Source: Terriglobia bacterium
Lineage (GTDB): Bacteria > Acidobacteriota > Terriglobia > Acidiferrales > UBA7541
Length of the DNA stretch: 64,000 nt
Direction of reading: 5' to 3'
Assembly: GCA_020073375.1 (NCBI GenBank)
Contig: JAIQFG010000059.1
Coordinates: forward strand, 1-64,000
Shown: piece after piece, positions 20,038-28,213 of the stretch
Layout of the letters: each line of letters opens with the position of its first letter
How positions within the stretch are numbered: position 1 is the stretch's first letter
Program-made: the position numbers and the translations under genes
Notes under the pieces: generated by a model
What the model was told of the DNA's origin: nothing
Databases searched by the model: none
The model's input: the letters and a program-made list of their open reading frames with translations, nothing else

Positions 20038-20070
20038 TTCGTGGCGCTGGCGAGACGCCAGCGCCACGAA
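20038..20070. repeat. Perfect hairpin, family C
   Basis: TTCGTGGCGCTGGCG-AGA-CGCCAGCGCCACGAA: 15-bp perfect arms, 3-nt loop. Confidence 0.9.
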
Positions 20071-20088
20071 GTGCGCTTGGACCGGGGA

Positions 20089-21003
20089 TTACCGCTCCAG
20101 AGCGCGGCGGTCCCAATTCCCCAGATCTGCAGCAGCATCGTAAGTGCTCTGGCAAAAATCAAGCAAGGCGTTCCGAGGGGATTCGGATCCGCGCACGTCG
20201 TCGTACATCAGCAGGAATTCGCCCATTTGCGTTTGGTAGAGAGCCTCTGCCGGGCGGACGGGGCGATCGCCAAAACCGGCGGGCTGCGGGGCGGCGTACG
20301 AGTAAAAGGCCGCGCCGTTGACGTCTCCTCCGCCGGGCCAGAAGCCGACGCTGCTGACTTCGTGCGAATAGGCCTCGCGCGTGATTTTGTCCGCGCCCTC
20401 GCGCTGGGGCGCGAGGCGGCCCGAAAATCGCGTCACGGCAAGATCGAAGCTGCCCCAGAAGAAATGCACCGGGCTCACTTTGCCGATGAATCGCGAGCGA
20501 AACTCCTTGAAGACGCAATCAGCGGTCACCAGAATCCGCCAGAAGGCGTTGGCGTACGTGGGATCGTACGAAGTGTGCGTGGCGTCCTGATCGAAGCGAA
20601 TGGGGTTGGGGACTTCCACGGGCATGGGCCAGATTTTTGGGTGGATATCGAGGGAGCGAAGCAGGGCCATGAACTCGGCGTGGAAATCGGCGACCGTGCG
20701 CGGGCACAGGCGCATGGTTTTATTTTCAGCGCGGTTGGTGGTCACGCGAAGCAGGTGGTCGATGAAATCGAATTCAATTTCAAAGATAACGTCGCCATAG
20801 GGTATGGGAGAAGTCGTCAGGCCCCGAGCGCTCACGTACAGCGGGACCTGCCACCAATGATTCACGTGCGGGGAAAGGGCGAGCCGGACCTTTCCGGCGA
20901 TCTGCGTCCACATGTGCAGGGTGTCGCGGGTGGCAGCCCAGGCAGCGAGTGGAAGCGGGGGCCAAGCTTCGGGGGATTCGAGGATTGGCTTGGTCGAGGA
21001 CAT
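20089..21003 (-). CDS. DUF5996 family protein
   Basis: WPPLPLAAWAATRDTLHMWTQIAGKVRLALSPHVNHWWQVPLYVSARGLTTSPIPY and VHFFWGSFDLAVTRFSGR are characteristic as recalled. Confidence 0.82.
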   Translation of the reverse strand: MSSTKPILESPEAWPPLPLAAWAATRDTLHMWTQIAGKVRLALSPHVNHWWQVPLYVSARGLTTSPIPYGDVIFEIEFDFIDHLLRVTTNRAENKTMRLCPRTVADFHAEFMALLRSLDIHPKIWPMPVEVPNPIRFDQDATHTSYDPTYANAFWRILVTADCVFKEFRSRFIGKVSPVHFFWGSFDLAVTRFSGRLAPQREGADKITREAYSHEVSSVGFWPGGGDVNGAAFYSYAAPQPAGFGDRPVRPAEALYQTQMGEFLLMYDDVRGSESPRNALLDFCQSTYDAAADLGNWDRRALER

Positions 21004-21069
21004 TTTTCGATCTACTTTCCGGCGGCGGGCGGATTGGGAATTTCGTTTAGCCCGCCTCCCAAAAACATT

Positions 21070-21163
21070 GTCATTCCGAGGCATGCTTTTCGCCGAGGAA
21101 TCTATCCTGCTTTTGAATCAAAAGAAGGATAGATTCCTCGGGCCAAAAACCGGCCCTCGGAAT
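21070..21163. repeat. Interspersed inverted repeat, family E
   Basis: GTCATTCCGAGG ... CCCTCGGAATGG with nested hairpin GAGGAATCTATCCT...AGGATAGATTCCTC. Confidence 0.75.
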
Positions 21164-21206
21164 GGCGCTCAATCGTGGCATGGACTACAACGGATCGGCC
21201 TTGAGC

Positions 21207-21470
21207 CTACTCCAGAATCATCTGGTCCACGTAGCACCAACGCCAGTTCTCGCCCGGCTCGATCGATTGCACGATGGGATGTTTCGAGCGGTGAAAATGC
21301 TTGGTGGCGTGCTTGTTCTTGGACGAATCGCAGCAGCCCACGTGGCCGCAAATCAGGCACAGCCGGAGGTGGACCCACGTGTCGCCCATTTCCAGGCATT
21401 CCTTGCAACCGTTTCCGCTGGGCGTGACCTTTTGGATTTCCTTTACGTGCGCGCAACCGTTTGCGGACAT
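21207..21470 (-). CDS. UBP-type zinc finger domain protein
   Basis: CAHVKEI...GCKECLEMGDTWVHLRLCLICGHVGCCDSSKNKHATKHFHRSKHPIVQSIEPGENWRWCYVDQM. Confidence 0.88.
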   Translation of the reverse strand: MSANGCAHVKEIQKVTPSGNGCKECLEMGDTWVHLRLCLICGHVGCCDSSKNKHATKHFHRSKHPIVQSIEPGENWRWCYVDQMILE

Positions 21471-21605
21471 TCCGTCCTCCTCGTTCGCCGGAGGTTTTTA
21501 TGAGTCCCGGCATGAAATATTCGACCCTTGCGGTCCATCCATTTCGAGTTGTATCACAACCGTCAAGCGCAGGCATCCAGGGCCGCCGCGACGATGATGG
21601 GTCTT

Positions 21606-21632
21606 GTGGCGCCGGCGGGATGCCGGCGCCAC
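21606..21632. repeat. Hairpin, family C
   Basis: GTGGCGCCGGC-GGGAT-GCCGGCGCCAC. Confidence 0.8.
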
Positions 21633-21664
21633 GATGCAGGGCCCGTCATCCGCATCATGGCCGC

Positions 21665-22300
21665 CTATTCCCTCATCTTTTTTGGCCCGCTAACGAATAG
21701 ATTCCCGCGCTCATAAAACCGGTACAGGCGATCGACTTCCCTATTAATGCCGATGCGCACGCTCTCTCCCACTGGTCCGGCGGAGCGCACCGCATTGCCC
21801 AGCCAGATTTTTTCACTGGACCAGAGAGGGAGGCCGTCGAGTCGCTTGTCGATGCGAAACGCTTGCGCCAGCCGTCCCGGGCCGCGCGTCAGATCGAGCA
21901 AGCGTCGCGTGCGGCGGCTGCGCTCCATGAACTTGACGCCTTCCAGCGGTTCGAGCGCGCGGATCAGGACTCCCGCGCCCACGCCGGGCTCCTCGCTCGA
22001 AACGTTCATCATGAAACTGGAACCGTACGTGAAATAAACGTAGGCGTGCCCGTGGGGAAGAAACAAGGAATGCCGGCTGGGCGTTTTCCCGCCAAACGCG
22101 TGTCCCGCGGCGTCGCCCACCGGATAGGCTTCGGTCTCGACGATGCGTCCGGCCAGGCGGCCGTGCGGCAACTCGCGCACCAGCGTCTTGCCGATCAGGT
22201 AGCGCGCGAGCGCCAGCGTGTCGGGGGGCAGATCCGAACGCCGCAGTCTCTTAATACGAAGTGCGGTGAGCAACCGATTTTGTTTCGGGCCGGTGGGCAT
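21665..22300 (-). CDS. DNA-3-methyladenine glycosylase (AAG/MPG family)
   Basis: TLALARYLIGKTLVRELPHGRLAGRIVETEAYPVGDAAGHAFGGKTPSRHSLFLPHGHAYVYFTYG. Confidence 0.93.
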   Translation of the reverse strand: MPTGPKQNRLLTALRIKRLRRSDLPPDTLALARYLIGKTLVRELPHGRLAGRIVETEAYPVGDAAGHAFGGKTPSRHSLFLPHGHAYVYFTYGSSFMMNVSSEEPGVGAGVLIRALEPLEGVKFMERSRRTRRLLDLTRGPGRLAQAFRIDKRLDGLPLWSSEKIWLGNAVRSAGPVGESVRIGINREVDRLYRFYERGNLFVSGPKKMRE

Positions 22301-22305
22301 CGGGG

Positions 22306-23676
22306 TCAGTCCACGGGCTTGACGTGGTCGAGCAAGGTGAAGAATCCCTCGGCCAGCGTGGGATGAATGTAGACCGCGCCCTGCAAGACCGTGTACGGCA
22401 ACTTTCCGAGCATCAGCGTGTAGAGCACGTGGAGGATTTCTCCGCCTTCGACCGACAGAACCGACGCGCCCAGAATGCGGTCGTTCATGGCGTCAATAAT
22501 AATTTTCATCATGCCGCGCGTTTCGTCCCGCTCAATGGCCCGCGCCACCCACTCCATGGGAATTTTTCCGATTTTCAGTTTGTAGCCGGCCATGCGCGCT
22601 TCTTTTTCCGTCAGGCCCACGCCGCCCAACTGCGGATCGGTGAACACGCAATAGGGCACGATGCGATTGGCGGTGGAAATATTTTTTCCCTGCGTCAGGT
22701 TCGCGTCCACGATTTGAAAATCGTTGTACGAAATGTGCGTGAATGCCGGGCCGCCCTTCACATCGCCAAGCGCCCACACACCGGGCACGTTCGTTTCCAG
22801 CCGGTGATTCACTTTGATGAACCCGAATTTGTCGGTTTCGATTCCCGCGACTTGCAGCCCCAGATCGTCCGTATTCGGTTCGCGCCCGATGGCCAGCAGC
22901 AGGTGCGAGCCGGTGACGCGCGCGGAACCATGAAGCCCCTCGACGGAAATCGTGATTTCACTTCCCTTTTGCTCCACGCGCGTGGTTTGCGCGTCCAGGT
23001 GAAACACCAGGCCTTCCTCCTCCAGAATTTTCTGGAGCTCGCCGGCCACCTCGGGATCCTCGCGCGGAACAATCTGCCCGGAGTTGTGGATGACGGTCAC
23101 ACGACTGCCGAAGCGGCGGAACATCTGGCCGAATTCCAGGCCGATGTAGCCTCCGCCCAGAACGATCAGGTGCGCCGGCACCTCGGTCAGGTCCATGACA
23201 TTTTCGTTGGTCAGAAAATTCACGGAATCGAGCCCCGGAATTTTCGGAATGCGCGGGCGGCCGCCGGTGTTGATGAAAATCTTGTCCGATTCCAGCAGGT
23301 CGTCGCCCACGCGGACCTGGTGCGGGCCGGTGAAGCGCGCACGGCCCTTATAGATCTTGATAGTTGCGCGCCGATCCATCTGCTGCTGCTTCTGGGTACG
23401 GAAATTCAGTACCACTTTGTCTTTCTGCGCGACGATGGCCGGCAGATCGGCGGCCACGTTTTCGGCGCGCACGCCCCAGCGGGCCGCGTTTCGCGCGTAG
23501 TGCGCGATCTGCGCGCGGTGGACCATGACTTTGGTGGGCGTGCACCCGGTGTTGATGCACGTGCCGCCGAGATGCGATTGTTCGGCGAGCGCCACGCGCC
23601 AGCCGAGATCCGCGAAGCGCTGGATCAGGGGATTGCCCGCCTGCCCAGACCCGAGGATGATGGCGTCATATTTCAT
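22306..23676 (-). CDS. FAD-dependent pyridine nucleotide-disulfide oxidoreductase (mercuric reductase-like, no HMA domain)
   Basis: YDAIILGSGQAGNPLIQRFADLGWRVALAEQSHLGGTCINTGCTPTKVMV; NAD-binding VLGGGYIGLEFGQMF; ALGDVKGGPAFTH. Confidence 0.92.
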   Translation of the reverse strand: MKYDAIILGSGQAGNPLIQRFADLGWRVALAEQSHLGGTCINTGCTPTKVMVHRAQIAHYARNAARWGVRAENVAADLPAIVAQKDKVVLNFRTQKQQQMDRRATIKIYKGRARFTGPHQVRVGDDLLESDKIFINTGGRPRIPKIPGLDSVNFLTNENVMDLTEVPAHLIVLGGGYIGLEFGQMFRRFGSRVTVIHNSGQIVPREDPEVAGELQKILEEEGLVFHLDAQTTRVEQKGSEITISVEGLHGSARVTGSHLLLAIGREPNTDDLGLQVAGIETDKFGFIKVNHRLETNVPGVWALGDVKGGPAFTHISYNDFQIVDANLTQGKNISTANRIVPYCVFTDPQLGGVGLTEKEARMAGYKLKIGKIPMEWVARAIERDETRGMMKIIIDAMNDRILGASVLSVEGGEILHVLYTLMLGKLPYTVLQGAVYIHPTLAEGFFTLLDHVKPVD

Positions 23677-23747
23677 GGAGGGATTCTCCCGGTTGAAGGA
23701 TCTGGAGACGATACTTATTCCATGTTCAGGCGGATTGCGCAAGTTAG

Positions 23748-23773
23748 GTAGCACAGCCAAGCGGCTGTGCTAC
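23748..23773. repeat. Single-hairpin REP-like unit, family B
   Basis: GTAGCACAGCCAAGCGGCTGTGCTAC. Confidence 0.75.
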
Positions 23774-23818
23774 CAAAACCTGCTACGGCGGTTTCTCGAA
23801 GGACATGTCGAGAAGAGA

Positions 23819-26800
23819 CTACTCAATCACCAGCAACAAATCTTTCGCCTCGACCTTGTCGCCGACGCCGGCGAGTTTCTTTGTGACTTTTCCGTCGATG
23901 GGCGCGTACACGGTCGATTGCATCTTCATGGCTTCGAGGATCAGCAAGCGGTCGCCTTTCTTCACCTGCTCGCCCAACTCCACGACGATGCTTGAAATCG
24001 CGCCGGGAATGGGCGAACCCACCTGGCCGGGTTCGGCGGGATCGGCCTTGGGGCGCGATGGGACGGTGGCGCGCAAGGCATTGTCGCGGACCTCAGCTTC
24101 GCGCGGCTGGCCGTTGAGCTCGAAGAAGATGGTGCGCGTGCCGTCCGGATGGGGGTCGCTTACCGTCAGCAGCTTCACCACCAGCGTTTTTCCCGGCTCC
24201 AGTTCCACCGCAATTTCCTGGCCGCGGTCCAGGCCGTAAAAAAATTGCGGCGTGGGCAAGCTTTCCAGTTCGCCGTAGGCCGTTCGCGCTCTTGAGAATT
24301 TCAGAAATACGTCCGGGTACATCAAATAGCTCATCAGGTCGGTTCCGGAAATTCTCTGCTGAATTTTCGATTCCACGTCCGATCTGACCTTCGGGAAATC
24401 AACGGGCGCGAGATTTTCCCCCGGGCGGCCGGTTTGCGGTTTGGCCCCGCGCAAGATCACGGATTGCAGTTTCGGCGGCCATCCGCCCTCGGGTTCGCCC
24501 AGGGCTCCGGCAAACATTTCCACGACGGAATTCGGCAGCGTCAGGTTGTGATCGGGGCCGAGGCGTTCCAGATCCTTCACCGTCATGTCATGGCTGACCA
24601 GGAAAATGGCCATGTCGCCGACGACCTTGCTGGAGGGCGTGACTTTGACGATGTCGCCGAAGGCGAAATTCACTTCCGCGTAGGTGTGCGCCAGTTCCTG
24701 CCAGCGCGCGCCCAACCCCATGGACTCGGCCTGCTCGCGCAGATTGGTGTACTGCCCGCCGGGCATTTCGTGGATGTAGACTTCCGCGGTTCCGGCCGGA
24801 GGAGCGTTGTCGAACGGACGATACCAGGTGCGCACGGTCTCCCAATAATCGGCGCACAGGTTCAGAGCTTCGAGGTCGAGCCCCGTGTCTCTTTCCGTGT
24901 GCTGCAGCGCGGCCACCACGGAATTCAGATTCGGCTGGCTGGTTGTGCCGCTCATCGAGGCGATGGCGCCATCGGCGGCGTGCACGCCGGCTTCGGCGGC
25001 CTTCAAGATCGACGCCGCGTTCAGGCCGCTGGTGTCATGCGTGTGGAAATGCAGCGGCAGGCCCACTTCCTGGCTCAAGACGGTGAAGAGGCGCTCGGCG
25101 GCATAGGGCCTGCAGACTCCGGCCATATCCTTGATGCACAGGATATGCGCGCCCATTTTTTCCAGTTCCTTGCCGAGGCGAACGTAGTATTGCAGCGGAT
25201 ATTTTTCACGCCTGGGATCGAGGATGTCTCCGGTGTAGCAGATGGACGCCTCGCAGACCTTATTCGTCTTGCGAATGGATTCGATCGACTGCTTCATGTT
25301 CGGCAGCCAGTTCAGGGCGTCGAATACGCGGAAGATGTCGATGCCCTGCGCGGCCGATTCCAGGATGAATGCTTCCACGGCATTGTCCGGATAGGCCGAG
25401 TAGCCGACGCCGTTGGACGCGCGGAAAAGCATCTGGAAGCAGACGTTGGGAATCGCTTCGCGCAGCACGCGCAGGCGCGTCCAGGGATCTTCGAGAAGGA
25501 AACGCAGGGCCACGTCAAACGTCGCGCCGCCCCACATTTCCAGGCTGTACAGGTTCGAGAGGCGGTGCGCGACGAAATTGGAGATTGCGGCCATGTCATA
25601 GGTGCGCACGCGCGTGGCCATCAGGGATTGGTGCGCGTCGCGGAACGTCGTGTCCGTGATCAGCAGGCGTTTTTGCGAGCGCGTCCACTCCGCGAATTTT
25701 TCCGGGCCCAGCGTTTCCAGCAGATGCTTTGTCCCCTCCGGCGGCTTGGCGGGGATGTGATCCGGGATGGGCGCGGGGCGGATAGACGCGGGCCTGGGTT
25801 TCCCGGCAACCTCGGGATTTCCGTTCACGATCACTTCGCCGAGATAATTCAGCAGGCGCGTGGCGCGGTCTTTCAGCGGCGCGAACTGGAAAAGCTCGGG
25901 CGTTTCCGCAAGGAAGGAAGTGGTCACGCCGCCGGCCTGAAAGCGTTCGTGATTGACCACGTTCACCAGGAACGGAATGTTTGTTTTCACGCCGCGGATG
26001 CGGAACTCGCGCAGGCAGCGGTCCATACGGCGGCAGGCCTGCGGAAATTCGCGCCCCCAGGCCGTGACCTTCACCAGCAGCGAATCGTAATACGGCGTGA
26101 TTACCGCGCCGCCGTAGGCCGAGGCTCCGTCCAGGCGGATGCCGAAGCCGGCGGGCGAGCGATAGGTCTGAATTTTTCCGTAGTCGGGCAGAAAACCGTT
26201 CGCGGGATCTTCGGTGGTGACGCGGCACTGCAGTGCGTAGCCGTGCAGCGAAATATCTTTCTGGTGCGGCAGATCCATTTCCGGGCCGTGCAACTGGAAG
26301 CCCTGCGCGATCTGAATCTGCGACTGCACGATGTCGATGCCGGTAACCATTTCGGTGACCGTGTGCTCGACCTGCACGCGCGGATTTACTTCGATGAAAT
26401 ACCACTCGCCGGTGTCGGCATCGACCAGGAATTCGACGGTGGCGGCGCTGTAATATTTCGATTCGCGCGCCAGGGCCACGGCGGCGTTGCAGTGCCGCGC
26501 ACGGCGGATGTAGCGCTCCAAAAACACGGCGTCGTTTCCGAACGACGCTCCGGCCTCCGCGCGCGCTTCCTGCAGGCCCGCTTGCAGCGCCTGCGCATTG
26601 GGTACCACGCGCATGCCGCGCCCGCCGCCGCCGAATGCGGCCTTCACCATTAGGGGATAGCCGATTTTGTCGGCGATGGCCTGGGCATCGTCTTTTTGCG
26701 TGACCGGCTCCTCGGTGCCGGGAATTACGGGGAGCCCCGCTTTCTGCGCAAGCTTGCGCGCTGCGGTCTTATCGCCCAACAGGTCGAGCAAGTCCGCGCT

Positions 26801-27124
26801 CGGGCCGATAAACGTGATGCCCATGACTTCACAGGCACGCGGCAGCGCCGGATTTTCCGAAAGAAAACCGTAACCGGGATGGATGGCGTCGACGCCGCGC
26901 TCCTTGGCCAGCGCCGCGATGCCATCAACATCGAGATACGCCTGCACGGGCCCTTTGCCCTCGCCGATCAGGTACGCTTCGTCGGCCTTGAAACGGTGCA
27001 GGCTGAGGCGGTCTTCGTCCGAGTACACCGCGACCGTGCGAATTTTGAGTTCGTTTGCGGCGCGGAGAATGCGGATGGCGATTTCGCCGCGATTCAGGGC
27101 CAGAAGTTTCTTGATGGTGGGCAT
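23819..27124 (-). CDS. pyc: Pyruvate carboxylase
   Basis: Biotin carboxylase domain (KKLLALNRGEIAIRILRAANEL...GYGFLSENP...GGGGRGMRVV...EVNPRVQVEHTVTE), carboxyltransferase (TTFRDAHQSLMATRVRT), biotinyl domain ILEAMKMQSTV. Confidence 0.97.
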   Translation of the reverse strand: MPTIKKLLALNRGEIAIRILRAANELKIRTVAVYSDEDRLSLHRFKADEAYLIGEGKGPVQAYLDVDGIAALAKERGVDAIHPGYGFLSENPALPRACEVMGITFIGPSADLLDLLGDKTAARKLAQKAGLPVIPGTEEPVTQKDDAQAIADKIGYPLMVKAAFGGGGRGMRVVPNAQALQAGLQEARAEAGASFGNDAVFLERYIRRARHCNAAVALARESKYYSAATVEFLVDADTGEWYFIEVNPRVQVEHTVTEMVTGIDIVQSQIQIAQGFQLHGPEMDLPHQKDISLHGYALQCRVTTEDPANGFLPDYGKIQTYRSPAGFGIRLDGASAYGGAVITPYYDSLLVKVTAWGREFPQACRRMDRCLREFRIRGVKTNIPFLVNVVNHERFQAGGVTTSFLAETPELFQFAPLKDRATRLLNYLGEVIVNGNPEVAGKPRPASIRPAPIPDHIPAKPPEGTKHLLETLGPEKFAEWTRSQKRLLITDTTFRDAHQSLMATRVRTYDMAAISNFVAHRLSNLYSLEMWGGATFDVALRFLLEDPWTRLRVLREAIPNVCFQMLFRASNGVGYSAYPDNAVEAFILESAAQGIDIFRVFDALNWLPNMKQSIESIRKTNKVCEASICYTGDILDPRREKYPLQYYVRLGKELEKMGAHILCIKDMAGVCRPYAAERLFTVLSQEVGLPLHFHTHDTSGLNAASILKAAEAGVHAADGAIASMSGTTSQPNLNSVVAALQHTERDTGLDLEALNLCADYWETVRTWYRPFDNAPPAGTAEVYIHEMPGGQYTNLREQAESMGLGARWQELAHTYAEVNFAFGDIVKVTPSSKVVGDMAIFLVSHDMTVKDLERLGPDHNLTLPNSVVEMFAGALGEPEGGWPPKLQSVILRGAKPQTGRPGENLAPVDFPKVRSDVESKIQQRISGTDLMSYLMYPDVFLKFSRARTAYGELESLPTPQFFYGLDRGQEIAVELEPGKTLVVKLLTVSDPHPDGTRTIFFELNGQPREAEVRDNALRATVPSRPKADPAEPGQVGSPIPGAISSIVVELGEQVKKGDRLLILEAMKMQSTVYAPIDGKVTKKLAGVGDKVEAKDLLLVIE

Positions 27125-27508
27125 CGGTGAACGATTCCTTGAATTACCGGGCGCAATCCGTGTCTCGCCGACATCGGTTGTAGTGCCGCTGTCCCACGTC
27201 CTGATAGGAAGAGTGCCGCGAATGGCCCAGCAGGCCTGTCCGGTTTCCGGCAGGCCTGCATTTTTCCCGGCGATCAGCGGGCAAGGCACGTGAACATCGG
27301 AGTACCAGCCCAATCCGGCTGCCCCGGCATTATAACGTGAAGCCCAAGTGGTTAAAGAACGCGGAATACGATTTGGCGATGACTAAAATTGATCGGAATG
27401 ATTTGAAAATCAAAATGCCGGCCGGCCGACAGCGGGCAGCATCTGCAAGATCTGAGGCGAAAGCAGAAATGTTGTTTTGTCCGGGCAGGATGCGGTTGCG
27501 GTTGCGGT

Positions 27509-27530
27509 TGTAGGGGCACGTGCCCCTACA
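27509..27530. repeat. 22-bp perfect palindrome
   Basis: TGTAGGGGCACGTGCCCCTACA, preceded by a GGTTGC-type tandem. Confidence 0.85.
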
Positions 27531-27627
27531 GGCGATCCGTAAGGCCTAAAAATTAATGCGCAGGCGAGCATTATGCTATCCTGCGCCTACGCGGACTCCG
27601 TTAGAACATGCGGAATTGGAGGGGAAT

Positions 27628-28161
27628 ATGATGAATCCGAGAACATGGAAATCCCTGGCGGGACTGGCGGCGCTGTTGGTCATGCCGCTAATGATGATCA
27701 AATCGCGCACGTTGGCGGCACGGCCCGCGGATTCCGCCGACGACGCGGACGAAGCGGCGATCAAACAGGTCGTCGCCGGATTCAGCAACGGATGGAACAC
27801 GCACGATGCGCACGCGATGTGCCTGTCGCTCGCCGACGACGTCGAATGGGTCAGCTGGCGCGGCGAAGTCATGCGCACGCGCAAGGGCGTCGAGGATCAG
27901 CACGCCGGGCTGTTCGCCGGGTTGTATAAGAACTCGCACCGCACGGATACGGTGAAGGCCATCCGCTACCTGGGGCCCGATTTGGTTTCCGTGGACAACT
28001 ACTGGAGCATGACCGGGGCAAAAAAGCGCGACGGCAGCGACTGGCCCTACCGGGAAGGTTACGTGAACTACCTGATGGCCAAGCGCGAAGGGCGCTGGGT
28101 GATCATCGTGTCGCATACCGCCGACTTCAACGCGACCTCGCCGGGTTCGGCGAGCAAGTAA
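27628..28161 (+). CDS. SnoaL-like / DUF4440 (SgcJ/EcaC-type) exported protein
   Basis: Signal-like N-terminus; DEAAIKQVVAGFSNGWNTHDAHAMCLSLADDVEWVSWRGEVMRTRKGVEDQH. Confidence 0.8.
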   Translation: MMNPRTWKSLAGLAALLVMPLMMIKSRTLAARPADSADDADEAAIKQVVAGFSNGWNTHDAHAMCLSLADDVEWVSWRGEVMRTRKGVEDQHAGLFAGLYKNSHRTDTVKAIRYLGPDLVSVDNYWSMTGAKKRDGSDWPYREGYVNYLMAKREGRWVIIVSHTADFNATSPGSASK

Positions 28162-28213
28162 TTTTGGGCATTGCGAAACCCTGCTGGAATTGTCAAGTCG
28201 TGGCCTGAACCAT

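Noticed and set aside
22324-23751. 475-aa plus-strand ORF opposite the FAD oxidoreductase
   Set aside because: Shadow ORF of a clearly coding minus-strand gene.
24434-26653. 739-aa plus-strand ORF opposite pyruvate carboxylase
   Set aside because: Shadow ORF, low-complexity Arg/His/Gln-rich translation; pyc is unambiguous on the other strand.
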